In this document: in pieces, positions 16,938-25,416 of the stretch
How positions within the stretch are numbered: the first letter of the stretch is position 1
How the letters are laid out: each line of letters begins with the position of its first letter
Assembly (NCBI RefSeq): GCF_002494345.1
Contig: NZ_NXNI01000001.1
Span: 3,038,001-3,102,000 of the forward strand
From: Natrinema ejinorense
GTDB taxonomy: Archaea; Halobacteriota; Halobacteria; Halobacteriales; Natrialbaceae
DNA length: 64,000 nt
Direction of reading: 5' to 3'
Position numbers and translations under genes: made by a program
The notes under the pieces: model-generated
What the model was told of the DNA's origin: nothing
Database searches by the model: none
What the model saw: only the letters and a program-made list of their open reading frames with translations

Positions 16938-18071
16938 TTAGATCTCGAGCATGCGGTCGAGCGCGACGCCCGCGAGTTCCTTCTCTTCGGGGGCGACCTC
17001 GATCACGTTGTGTTCGCGTCCCTCCACGAGCTCCTCGAGTACCCAGGTCAGGTAGTTGGGGTCGATCTGGCGCATGGCGTTGCAGTCCATGCAGGCGTCG
17101 CCACAGAGGGGCACGACGTTCACCTCAGGGTGCCAGCGCTGGAGGTGGTTGGTGAGGTGGATCTCGGTGCCGATGGCCCAGGTGTCGCCGGGATCGGCGT
17201 TTGCGACGGTCTCGCAGATCGTCGCCGTCGATCCGGCCACGTCCGCCGCTTCGACGACCTCGCGGCGACACTCGGGGTGGACGATGACGTTCGCGTCCGG
17301 ATTGTCCGCCCGGACCTGTTCGATGTGGTCCTCGCGGAACCGCTCGTGGACCTGGCAGTAGCCGTCCCAGAGGATGATGTCGCTTTCCGCGACCTCGTCG
17401 GCGTCTTTCCCCTCGGGGTCCCACGGGTCCCACTCGGCGATCTCGTCTTCCATGTCGAGCCGGTGGGCCGTGTTCTCCCCGAGGTGCTTGTCGGGGAGGA
17501 AGAGGACCTTGTCACCCTTGTCGAAGGCGTACTCGAACGCTTTGTGGGCGTTCGAGGAGGTACAGACGAGCCCCCCCTGACTCGCACAGAAGGCCTTCAG
17601 GTCCGCGTAGGAATTCATGTAGGTGATCGGGATGATGTCCGCGTCGGGCGCGGCCGCCGTGATCTCGGCCCACGCGCTGTCGACCTGCAGGGCCTCGGCC
17701 ATGCCGGCCATCGGACACGACGCCTCCATGCTCGGGAGGATCACGGACTGGTCGTCGTCCGTAATGATGTCCGCGCTCTCGGCCATGAACGTGACCCCGC
17801 CGAAGATCACGTACTCGGCGTCGGCCTCGGCCGCCTCCTTCGAGAGCTGGTAGGAGTCACCGATGAAGTCGGCGTGCTCGACGATCTCCCGTCGCTGGTA
17901 GTTGTGCCCCAGGATGACGACGTCGTCGCCGAGTTCCTCGAGCGCCGCCTCGATGCGTTCGGTCCGTTCGGCTTCCTCGAGCTCCCGGTATCTCGACGGG
18001 AGTTGCTCGAGGGTGTCGTATTTGAACAGACTCAGATCGGTTTCCAGCTCCGCCGTTTCCATTTTGACCAT
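16938..18071 (-). CDS. nadA: Quinolinate synthase A
   Basis: The protein has 377 residues and condenses iminoaspartate with dihydroxyacetone phosphate using a [4Fe-4S] cluster. Visible motifs: ILGHNYQRREIVEHADFIGDS, CPMAGMAEA, HPECRREVVEAADVAGST, and the C-terminal CGDACMDCNAM with cluster cysteines. It is the first gene of nadABC. A second ATG nine nucleotides downstream (18062) could be the start. The AT-rich 18072-18276 region, with a taactttttcc stretch, holds divergent promoters for this operon and the xylose dehydrogenase. Confidence 0.95.
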   Translation of the reverse strand: MVKMETAELETDLSLFKYDTLEQLPSRYRELEEAERTERIEAALEELGDDVVILGHNYQRREIVEHADFIGDSYQLSKEAAEADAEYVIFGGVTFMAESADIITDDDQSVILPSMEASCPMAGMAEALQVDSAWAEITAAAPDADIIPITYMNSYADLKAFCASQGGLVCTSSNAHKAFEYAFDKGDKVLFLPDKHLGENTAHRLDMEDEIAEWDPWDPEGKDADEVAESDIILWDGYCQVHERFREDHIEQVRADNPDANVIVHPECRREVVEAADVAGSTATICETVANADPGDTWAIGTEIHLTNHLQRWHPEVNVVPLCGDACMDCNAMRQIDPNYLTWVLEELVEGREHNVIEVAPEEKELAGVALDRMLEI

Positions 18072-18276
18072 CTTACGTCACCAGTGGCTGTTTGCATATC
18101 AGTGGCGACTATTGAATAACTTTTTCCTTCGAAATAGAATACCGGGGGAATACCATCGACGTATACAACGATCGAAAACCAATCATCGGTTGTTCGTCGG
18201 AACCGATGAGTACCGAACGCTGACAGTCAGGAATCCGTTCACTGGAGCCCTTTTCGCTTGGATTCGTAGCAGTACT

Positions 18277-19347
18277 ATGGCGCTCGAAGACGCCTTCGCG
18301 AACTTCACGCGACGGGACTGGGAGCACGAATCGATCGCAGGAACGGTTCGACTCGCAATCATCGGGGTCGGCGGCTTCGCATGCCAGCGCGCGCTGCCCG
18401 CGATCCACAACGGGAGCTACTGCGAACCGACAGTACTGGTCACGAGCTCCCCCGATCGCGCGACCGACGTCGCCGAGGAGTACGACATCCCACACGTCAT
18501 CGACTACGACGCGTTCCTCGCGGGCACCCACACGGACGCCTACGACGGGGTTTACGTCGCGACGCCGAACGCCTTCCACAGCCAGTACGCGACCGCAGCA
18601 GCCGCCTTCGGAAAACACGTCATCTGCGAAAAACCCCTCGAGACGACCGTCGAGCGCGCTCGGGAGGTCGTCGACGCCTGCACCACGGCCGGCGTGACGC
18701 TGATGACCGCCTATCGGCTCCAGACCGAGCCGACGGTTCGCCGGACGCGAGAGCTCGTCCGCGAGGGCGCGATCGGTGACGTCGTGCAAGTCCACGGCAG
18801 CTTCTCGCACCCGCTTCTCGAGACCGCAAGCCCCGACACGTGGCGGCTCGATCCCGACCTCGCCGGCGGCGGCGCGCTGGTCGACCTCGGGGTCTATCCC
18901 CTCAATACGATTCGCTTCCTCCTCGACTGTGAGCCGACGGGCGTGTACGCGACCACCACCTCGAGCGGCGGTCCGTTCGCGGCGATCGACGAACACGTCG
19001 CGTTGCAACTCGAGTACGAGACCGGCACAACCGCCTCGTGTACGGCCAGTTTCGACGCTCACGCCCGGAGCGCCCTCGAGTTGGTCGGTACCGAGGGCAT
19101 GATCGACATCGAGTCGCCCTTCGGCGGCGTCGTCCCCCAGGAGATCGTCGTCGAAAGCGGCGACGTCCGGATGGAGTACACCGGACCGACCATCGACGAG
19201 GTCTGCGAGGAGTTCGACTACTTCGGCTACTGCGTGCTCACCGGCACCGACCCCGAACCCGACGGCGAGGACGGCCTCGCGGACTTACACGCCATCGAAG
19301 CCGCATACGAATCGGCCGAGACGGGGTGTCGGGTCGCGCTCGAATGA
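18277..19347 (+). CDS. Gfo/Idh/MocA oxidoreductase, probable D-xylose 1-dehydrogenase (NADP+)
   Basis: The protein has 356 residues. An N-terminal helix MALEDAFANFTRRDWE precedes the Rossmann fold (LAIIGVGGFA), and the catalytic EKPLE motif is followed by the GGGALVDLGVYPLN block. The N-terminal helix and overall length match the haloarchaeal xylose dehydrogenase (Gfo6/XacA) that starts oxidative pentose degradation. Other xylose-pathway genes are absent here, so substrate specificity is inferred. The ATG at 18277 is preceded by cccttttcgc about 27 nt upstream, a leaderless promoter. Confidence 0.75.
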   Translation: MALEDAFANFTRRDWEHESIAGTVRLAIIGVGGFACQRALPAIHNGSYCEPTVLVTSSPDRATDVAEEYDIPHVIDYDAFLAGTHTDAYDGVYVATPNAFHSQYATAAAAFGKHVICEKPLETTVERAREVVDACTTAGVTLMTAYRLQTEPTVRRTRELVREGAIGDVVQVHGSFSHPLLETASPDTWRLDPDLAGGGALVDLGVYPLNTIRFLLDCEPTGVYATTTSSGGPFAAIDEHVALQLEYETGTTASCTASFDAHARSALELVGTEGMIDIESPFGGVVPQEIVVESGDVRMEYTGPTIDEVCEEFDYFGYCVLTGTDPEPDGEDGLADLHAIEAAYESAETGCRVALE

Positions 19348-19523
19348 ATCGATCCACCGGTTCTTGCCAAACAGGGATACTACCCGGGCGCGATTGGAAA
19401 TTCGTCACGACACAGCCACCCAAATCTGCACAGAATCTAGACCGAATTTGAACCGAAATTGGTGCGAATTTGCACGGTTCTTGAAAAATCTATATTTTCG
19501 CTCTTCTCGTGCGACCAACTGTT

Positions 19524-20525
19524 ATGTCGGACAACAATACGACACGCCGTCGAGTGCTGAAGATCGCAGGTGGCACGACAGTGGTTGCACTCTCCGGATG
19601 TATAGGCAGCGACGAACCGTCTGGAAACGACTCGATGGATGATGAATCCATGAACGACGATTCGATGGAGGAATCTCGTTCGATGGACCCAAAGGAGGCA
19701 CCCCGGGCGGAGATCGACCGGTTCAGCGAGGAGGCAGGGACGCTGCTGGTGCGTACCGAGATGAACGACCTGCCGGGCCCCGACGAACCCATCGACTTCG
19801 ATCAGGGACCGTTCATCACGCAGGGACTCGGTCCCGACGGCGGGGCCGTCGAGTACTACAACTTCGACGTCCAGCCGGCCGAGCCCGCACCCATCTACGC
19901 GTTCGTCCGGGAGAACGGTGATCCGGTCGAGGACCAACTCAACATCATCGACGTGATTCCCGGTGACGAGGGGTACAACGATTTCTGGCACGTCCACGAG
20001 GTCACGGTCCCCGACGACTACGAGGCCAACACGGTGACAAGCAGCGCCGACCTGATGGGGCACGACCTCGAGATCACGGCCACTGACAGCATCAAGAACT
20101 GTCCAGTCGTCCCCGAGGGTTCCACGGCCACCAAACGCGCAGGCGACGAGGACGAGGGACTGATCGCGGGCTGGTACGAGGGGGAGGTCGTCAGTTACTT
20201 CCTCTTCGAGGAGGCACCGCTGGAGGCGACCGACGGCAACGAGGTGCCGGTTTCGCCCATCTACGTCTCCTTCAACGCGAACCCCGACGAGGATGGCGGT
20301 GGCCCGCAGTCGGGGTTCGTGACCGAGGAGATGAGCGACCAAACGCACAACGTAGTCGCCTCGCTGCCGGGCGACGAGAGCTACTCGCCGCTGTGGACGG
20401 TCACCGTTTACGACAACGCCGATTTCGAAGACGTTTCGGACCTCGATACGGCCACTTCGGCGAACATCCTCGACACCGACACCGCCACCGTCAACTGTCC
20501 CATCGTCTCCGTGGAGATGGAGTGA
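19524..20525 (+). CDS. Tat lipoprotein with duplicated domain, partner of Mo-oxidoreductase
   Basis: The protein has 333 residues. A Tat signal (TTRRRVLKIAGG) ends in a lipobox (LSGC), then an Asp/Ser/Met-rich linker (about residues 30-60) with repeated SMDDES-like units. Two related domains follow: each has an IYAF or IYVSF strand and a conserved PGDE(G/S)Y(N/S)xxW block followed by a T(S/T)xA(D/N) motif. I do not recognise a named family. Its position directly before a membrane-linked molybdopterin oxidoreductase suggests an electron donor, substrate-binding or structural partner. The ATG at 19524 follows a strong TATA (ctatatttt) 20-30 nt upstream. Confidence 0.65.
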   Translation: MSDNNTTRRRVLKIAGGTTVVALSGCIGSDEPSGNDSMDDESMNDDSMEESRSMDPKEAPRAEIDRFSEEAGTLLVRTEMNDLPGPDEPIDFDQGPFITQGLGPDGGAVEYYNFDVQPAEPAPIYAFVRENGDPVEDQLNIIDVIPGDEGYNDFWHVHEVTVPDDYEANTVTSSADLMGHDLEITATDSIKNCPVVPEGSTATKRAGDEDEGLIAGWYEGEVVSYFLFEEAPLEATDGNEVPVSPIYVSFNANPDEDGGGPQSGFVTEEMSDQTHNVVASLPGDESYSPLWTVTVYDNADFEDVSDLDTATSANILDTDTATVNCPIVSVEME

Positions 20526-20552
20526 ACCAATGAACGAGAGGCGGACATAACG

Positions 20553-22052
20553 ATGGTGGACTATCCATCCCGCAACGCTGTCGCGTTCGCGACGCTTGCG
20601 GGCATGACCGGCGTCGCAGGATCCTACATGGCGGCGGGATACACCCGGGGGTTCCTCGTCGCACCCATCGACGACCTTGTCGTCAGGGCCACGCCGGGAC
20701 TGATCGTCGCCTGGATGATAGAGAACGTCGGCGAACAGGGGCATCTGCTGCACATTGCGCTTTCGTTCGGTATCGCAACTGGATTGCTCGCGGGCACTGC
20801 GATCGTCGGGCTTCACATTGCTCGAAGATTCGAGCGGCCCGTGATCGGTGGTGGACTGTCCGGCGTCTTGGCGTGGAGCCTGACTGCCTCGATTACAGCA
20901 GAGCCACTACTCGCAGTCGGTGCTGCTGGGCCCGTCACAGTACTTACCGCCGTTGGCGCCACGCCGCTCGCCGCTCCCGAACATGACCCGTCGCGGCGAC
21001 GTGCACTCATCTCGAGCGTGAGCGCGTTGGCCTTCGTCGGCACAGCTATCGGTTTCCGTCGATTGACGGCCGACGACGACACCGCCGGCGGTGAGCCTCT
21101 CGACAACACCACCGCTGGTGGAAGCGAGACGGTGGCTGACGAGGTCGCCACACTGATGCAGGAGGCCAAAGCGAAGTCCCTCGACATCCGCGGCGACGTT
21201 CCGGGACTCGTGAGCACGTTCGAGGAGTTCTACAACGTCGACATAGCGGAGTTCGACCCGAACCTCTCGCCCGACGACTGGTCGCTGACGATCACCGGGG
21301 AAGTCGGTGACGACGTAACCGTTACGTTCGACGAACTGACGGATATGCCGACCGAGCACCGGTTCGTGACGCTCCGGTGTGTCGGCGAGGGCCTAAACGG
21401 GAAGAAACTAGATAACGCTATCTGGACCGGGACGCCGATCGAACCACTCCTCGAGGTGGCCGACCCCGAGGGCGAATGTGGGTGTGCGATGCTCCGTGCG
21501 GAGGACGGGTACTTCGTCCAGTTCCCGATCGAGGCCCTCGAAGACGGCTTTCTCGCGTGGGGAATGAACGGTCGGTCGCTCCCCAAGTCTCACGGCCACC
21601 CGGTACGCGTGCTGATCCCCGGTCACTGGGGCGAGACGAACGTCAAGTGGCTCACCGAGATCGAACTCCTGGACGAGGAAATGGACGGCTACTGGGAACA
21701 GCGTGGTTGGCACGGCACTGGTCCGGTGAACACCGTCGCCAAACTCTGGAGCGACACCGTCCGTGACAGCGGGACCGTCGAGGTGGCCGGCCACGCCTAC
21801 GCCGGGACGCGTGGCATCGAGCGCGTGGAAGTCTCGACGGACGGGGCCAGCACCTGGCAGGACGCGGAACTCTCGGAGCCGCTCCCCGGGATCGACGTGT
21901 GGCGACAGTGGCGCTACGAGTTCGAACCCGACGGCAGCCACGAGGTTGTGGTGCGAGCGATCGACGGCGAGGGAAACCTCCAGCCTGAAGAGCGGTCGGA
22001 CGCGTTCCCAAGCGGGGCGACCGGCTGGGTCACGAAAACGGTAAACGGATGA
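20553..22052 (+). CDS. Membrane-anchored molybdopterin-dependent oxidoreductase, sulfite oxidase-like
   Basis: The protein has 499 residues. The first 170 residues hold about five hydrophobic segments. The C-terminal 280 residues are a sulfite-oxidase-type domain: LRCVGEGLNG places the Mo-ligating Cys at 276, AWGMNGRSLPKSHGHPVRVLIPGHWGETNVKW is the substrate and pterin region (here given by its features G-W/N-G-L-P-H-G-P/R-P-G), and the final 100 residues form the Ig-like dimerisation domain (GIERVEVSTDG). The substrate is not known; sulfite oxidation is only one option. Gene order lipoprotein, oxidoreductase, winged-helix protein, small membrane protein suggests one operon. Confidence 0.8.
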   Translation: MVDYPSRNAVAFATLAGMTGVAGSYMAAGYTRGFLVAPIDDLVVRATPGLIVAWMIENVGEQGHLLHIALSFGIATGLLAGTAIVGLHIARRFERPVIGGGLSGVLAWSLTASITAEPLLAVGAAGPVTVLTAVGATPLAAPEHDPSRRRALISSVSALAFVGTAIGFRRLTADDDTAGGEPLDNTTAGGSETVADEVATLMQEAKAKSLDIRGDVPGLVSTFEEFYNVDIAEFDPNLSPDDWSLTITGEVGDDVTVTFDELTDMPTEHRFVTLRCVGEGLNGKKLDNAIWTGTPIEPLLEVADPEGECGCAMLRAEDGYFVQFPIEALEDGFLAWGMNGRSLPKSHGHPVRVLIPGHWGETNVKWLTEIELLDEEMDGYWEQRGWHGTGPVNTVAKLWSDTVRDSGTVEVAGHAYAGTRGIERVEVSTDGASTWQDAELSEPLPGIDVWRQWRYEFEPDGSHEVVVRAIDGEGNLQPEERSDAFPSGATGWVTKTVNG

Positions 22053-22089
22053 GCGCCAGACTCATACTCCCCCGACGAGAGCATGCACG

Positions 22090-22362
22090 GTGAAGAAGGC
22101 ACTTTGGTATCTCTTGGTTGGCACCCGTGGCGGCGAGAACCGAGCGCGCATCATCGCCGCCCTCGACGATCGACCCCGGAACGCCAATCAGCTCGCGGAG
22201 TGCCTCGACGTCGATTACAATACCGCGAGACACCACCTCGACATGTTACAGGAACACGACGTTATTGAATTCGGAGGCGGCGAGTACGGGAAGTTGTACT
22301 TCCTGACCGATCGATTCGAGCGGCACCGCGAGGAGTTCAAAACCGTTCTGGAGGCGATGTGA
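22090..22362 (+). CDS. Winged helix-turn-helix transcriptional regulator
   Basis: The protein has 90 residues from a GTG start at 22090. The helix-turn-helix lies in ARIIAALDDRPRNANQLAECLDVDYNTARHHLDMLQEHDVI, given by its positions 19-58, with the R-H-H-L recognition helix typical of ArsR/MarR-like archaeal regulators, and the wing is GGEYGKLYFLT. No metal-binding cysteine pair is visible. It is 37 nt after the oxidoreductase and directly abuts the next gene, so it likely controls this operon. Confidence 0.82.
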   Translation: MKKALWYLLVGTRGGENRARIIAALDDRPRNANQLAECLDVDYNTARHHLDMLQEHDVIEFGGGEYGKLYFLTDRFERHREEFKTVLEAM

Positions 22363-22665
22363 ATGGCGGGGACAATGGGACCCTGGATGCTGGTGGCGAC
22401 CCTCCTCTCGGCAGTGAACGCACTCCTTCTAGTGGTGTTGACGATTATCTGGGTCCGCAACTACCGAACGTTCGGATCCGAGATGACCGCAGGATTGGCC
22501 ATGTTCGGCGCCGTTCTACTTCTCGAGAATGTCGTCGCAATTTACTTCTTTTTCAGCACCGGGATGCTCTACGCTAATTCCCCAGGCGTCCAGCAGTCCG
22601 TGGCCACCCTCCGCGTGCTTCAGACCGTCGCTCTGGCCTTTCTCACCTACGTCACCGCTAAGTGA
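22363..22665 (+). CDS. Small membrane protein paired with winged-helix regulator
   Basis: The protein has 100 residues with three hydrophobic segments (about 7-28, 43-66 and 80-97), so it is almost entirely membrane-embedded. The start ATG follows the regulator's stop with no gap. HTH plus small three-helix membrane protein pairs are common in haloarchaea; the membrane member may sense a signal for the regulator. No catalytic motif is visible. Confidence 0.7.
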   Translation: MAGTMGPWMLVATLLSAVNALLLVVLTIIWVRNYRTFGSEMTAGLAMFGAVLLLENVVAIYFFFSTGMLYANSPGVQQSVATLRVLQTVALAFLTYVTAK

Positions 22666-22998
22666 CGTGGTTTTGACTATACTCTCGAAAATTTACTCCG
22701 GTTTGCAATTCCTCTTGAATCGATCCTCTCTATGCAGCACGCCGAACTCGACAGGCGGCGTATAGATCCTCGATGTTCGTCGTTCGCCCGCAAGGCTCGC
22801 GGTTCAACCTGCGGCGTCACGAACTGCTACCGTTTACCTCGAGTGGGACCTCACGCCGACGAAGGTGCGCGCGGTCCAGTTGTCGTCTCTCACAAGAGGG
22901 AGTTCGTTGAACCACCTCATCTCATTCCATGGGAGAGAATAGGAACGCAAAGGACACTCACAGCTGGTTCCGAGCGGGGTTTTCAACGAAACGATAAG
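22666..22998. other. Gene-poor region before tRNA-Thr
   Basis: These 333 bases contain no supported gene. The first 75 bases are AT-rich, then GC-rich stretches follow. A frame reading TVYLEWDLTPTKVRAVQ on the plus strand (about 22829-22879) reads like protein but has no supported start and meets a stop at about 22940, so I do not call it. Confidence 0.5.
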
Positions 22999-23070
22999 AG
23001 CCTAGGCCGGGATTTGAACCCGGGCTCTCGTCCTTACCAAGGACGCGCTTTACCGCTAAGCTACCCAGGC
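22999..23070 (-). tRNA. tRNA-Thr (GGT)
   Basis: The 72-nt cloverleaf on the minus strand has acceptor arms GCCTGGG/CCTAGGC with one G-U pair, D arm GCTTAGCGGTAAAGC, anticodon arm CGTCC-TTGGTAA-GGACG (anticodon GGT), and T arm CCGGG-TTCAAAT-CCCGG. The discriminator base is U, as usual for archaeal tRNA-Thr. CCA is not encoded. A TATA-like ataaag lies about 30 nt upstream on the same strand. Confidence 0.97.
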
Positions 23071-23169
23071 GCGTACTTCTTCGTTGACCGGAGATGTCTT
23101 TATGGGTTTCGATTCGAGTGGGCCATGCGTCGGTCTGTCGCGGTCCCCTCCCGCGGTCGTCGCGGCCGG

Positions 23170-24009
23170 TCAGGGATCCGTCGCCGACGTCGCACGATCG
23201 GTCGGCTGCTCCTCGAGTGACTGCTCTCGGATCGAGGGCTCGAAGTCGACGAGCGAGCCCTCGACTGGCGGGAACGAAGTGCCGACGGTCTCGGCGAGGG
23301 CGTCGGCGATGGCGAGCAGCCGTGGCGAGGGGGTTTCGCCGACGGCGACGGCCCCGGTGAGGACGGCGAGTTCGATCACGTCGCGCTCGAGGTTGGCGTC
23401 GAGCGACCCGGGATCGACGTCGCCGGCCCCGATTCCGGTTTCGGATTCGGTTTCGCCGTCGTGGTCGGCGGGGTCTGTCTCGAGCCCGCCGTCGGCGGCG
23501 TGTTCGGTGCGACGGGTCTGGTCGCGGCCGAACGACTGGACGGTGCGGACGGCTTTGTCGGCGGCGTCAGTACGGGCCAGCAGGTAGAACCCACGAGCCA
23601 CGAGGATGTCGGCGGCGAGGATCGCGAGATCGCCGTCGCTGGCGTCGGCATCGGTCGTCGACCAGGGCTCGTCGTGGGCGAGCGATCGCGTCAGTCGCAA
23701 CCCCTCGTAGATGAGCTGGACGCCAGCCGCGTGGGTGGCGATCCCGTCTGCCCCGCGACCGACGTCGTCGTCGCGATCGGCGGCCGACTGCGTTCGATCC
23801 GGATCGACATCGAATTCGTCGTCGGGTAACTGATCGTCCTCGAGGACCCGTCGCTCGGCTGCCATCATCGCAGCACTCTCGAGCGTGAGCGTGGCGGGGA
23901 CCATCGATGCCCGATCGAGGGTAGATTCGATATAGTCGTGTAGCTGTGGTGGTTCGACGTCCGCGACGGCCTCGGCGGCGGCACGCCGACAACTGTCGGC
24001 CTTCTCCAT
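23170..24009 (-). CDS. Conserved haloarchaeal protein, possibly related to polyprenyl synthases
   Basis: The protein has 279 residues, largely helical and acidic, starting MEKADSCRRAAAEAVADVEPP. The stretch GVQLIYEGLRLTRSL and the later LAILAADILVARGFYLLA resemble helices of isoprenyl diphosphate synthases, but the DDxxD motifs needed for prenyl transfer are absent. If the resemblance is real it would be a degenerate or regulatory member. It is divergent from the enoyl-CoA hydratase gene (60-nt gap). Confidence 0.6.
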   Translation of the reverse strand: MEKADSCRRAAAEAVADVEPPQLHDYIESTLDRASMVPATLTLESAAMMAAERRVLEDDQLPDDEFDVDPDRTQSAADRDDDVGRGADGIATHAAGVQLIYEGLRLTRSLAHDEPWSTTDADASDGDLAILAADILVARGFYLLARTDAADKAVRTVQSFGRDQTRRTEHAADGGLETDPADHDGETESETGIGAGDVDPGSLDANLERDVIELAVLTGAVAVGETPSPRLLAIADALAETVGTSFPPVEGSLVDFEPSIREQSLEEQPTDRATSATDP

Positions 24010-24069
24010 TAGCGGGGGGTTACGACGGGGGAGCCAAAGACCTTTGGAAACGCCCGGTCGACTGCTGAC

Positions 24070-24774
24070 ATGATCGACGTCGACGCCGACGGACCGATTC
24101 GCACCGTGACGATGGACCGACCCGACGCGCGCAACGCGCTGACGGTCGACGGACTGAAGACCCTCGAGCGGGCGATCGACGACGCCGAGGAGCCCGTGAT
24201 CTATCTTCGTGGCCGTGGCCCGGCGTTCTCCGCGGGTGCCGATCTGAACGCGGTCGCAGCGCTCGAGGGGGATCGCGATCGGGCTGCGGAGTTCGCGCGC
24301 CTGGGCCAGCGCGTGGCCCGAACGATCGAAGACTCGCCGGCGGTCGTCGTGGCAGGGATCGACGGACCCGCACGCGGGGGCGGCCTCGAACTCGCACTGG
24401 CCTGTGACGTGCGGGTCGGAACGCCCGACTCGACCTACGGCGAACCGGGGGTCAGCTTCGGCCTGTTCGGTGCCTGGGGCGGAACCGTTCGGTTGCCGCG
24501 CGTGTTGGGTGAGGGCGATGCCCTCGAGTTCGCGCTGTCGGGTCGGTCGATCGACGCCGAGGAAGCGCTTCGGATCGGGCTGATTTCGCGTCTCGAGGCC
24601 GACCCCAGATCGGTGGCCGAAGCGATCGCCGACAACGCAACCGACGCGCTGGCGGTGCTGAAACGCCGGCTTCGCGACGACGGCGAGCGCTCGAGTCAGG
24701 AACGACGCGAAGCCGAGGCCTTCGCCGACCTCGTCGCCGCCCACGCCGACGATATCGACGCGTTGCTCGAGTAG
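24070..24774 (+). CDS. Enoyl-CoA hydratase/isomerase family protein
   Basis: The protein has 234 residues. The crotonase fold is marked by RPDARNALTVDGL, the oxyanion-hole strand RGRGPAFSAGADL, and GPARGGGLELALACDVRV with a Gly at the usual Glu site, then FGLFGAWGGTVRLPR. The Ala/Gly pattern around the catalytic Glu positions does not settle hydratase against isomerase. It likely acts in fatty acid or branched acyl-CoA breakdown. It stands alone. Confidence 0.85.
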   Translation: MIDVDADGPIRTVTMDRPDARNALTVDGLKTLERAIDDAEEPVIYLRGRGPAFSAGADLNAVAALEGDRDRAAEFARLGQRVARTIEDSPAVVVAGIDGPARGGGLELALACDVRVGTPDSTYGEPGVSFGLFGAWGGTVRLPRVLGEGDALEFALSGRSIDAEEALRIGLISRLEADPRSVAEAIADNATDALAVLKRRLRDDGERSSQERREAEAFADLVAAHADDIDALLE

Positions 24775-24861
24775 GCGCGCTGACTCCGCGAGTTCGTCGA
24801 GCGGGATCGGTCCTCGACGTCCGGCAAAAGTGATTTGTTCACGACCGGAGATGGAGGACCT

Positions 24862-25401
24862 ATGCCCGGACCGGTTTTTCTTGACGGCGATCGTCTCACC
24901 CTGCGACCGATCGAGGAGGCGGACCTCGAGTTCCTCCAGACCCAGATCAACGACTCGCGAATCTGGGGGCCGCTCGGACGATCGAAGCCGCTCAACCGAG
25001 AGCAAGAGCGCGAGTTCTTCGAGAATCGGATCTGTGGTGACGACAGTGTGGATCTCCTGATCGTCGCCGACTCGACGCCCGTCGGAACGATCGGGCTCTT
25101 CGAGTTCGACTGGGAGTCCCAGAAAGCCGAACTTGGATACTGGGTCGCACCCGAGCACCACGACCAAGGGTACGGCACCGAGGCGACGGAACGCGTCGTC
25201 CGGTATGCCTTCGATCAGCTCGGACTCCACCGGATCGCCGCCCGCGTGTTCGAGTTCAACGAGCCCTCGAAGCAGCTTCTCGAGACGATCGGGTTCAGCA
25301 GGGAAGGAGTCCACCGCGATGCCGAGTTCGTCGACGGCGAGTACCGGGACGTCTACTGGTACGGCCTGCTCGAGGAGGAGTGGCGAGCGCGATCCGAGTG
25401 A
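24862..25401 (+). CDS. GNAT family N-acetyltransferase (RimJ/RimL type)
   Basis: The protein has 179 residues. Motifs of RimJ/RimL-like GNATs are present: LRPIEEADLEFLQTQIND, GTIGLFEFDWESQKAELGYWV, then PEHHDQGYGTEATERVVRYAF (the acetyl-CoA loop Q-G-Y-G-T), and N-E-P-S-K-Q-L-L-E-T-I-G-F. It probably acetylates a protein N-terminus or a small amine. The ATG at 24862 follows GGAGG by four nucleotides, which decides it over in-frame codons upstream. Confidence 0.9.
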   Translation: MPGPVFLDGDRLTLRPIEEADLEFLQTQINDSRIWGPLGRSKPLNREQEREFFENRICGDDSVDLLIVADSTPVGTIGLFEFDWESQKAELGYWVAPEHHDQGYGTEATERVVRYAFDQLGLHRIAARVFEFNEPSKQLLETIGFSREGVHRDAEFVDGEYRDVYWYGLLEEEWRARSE

Positions 25402-25416
25402 GCCTGACGGGGTCAG

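Noticed and set aside
18072-18118. Half copy of the CTATAGTAGC palindrome before nadA (cagtggcgactatt)
   Set aside because: Only about 14 of 18 bases match one arm and no second arm is visible, so chance or strong decay cannot be told apart.
22732-23220. A 162-codon frame over the region before and across tRNA-Thr
   Set aside because: It reads through the tRNA gene on the opposite strand and resembles no protein.
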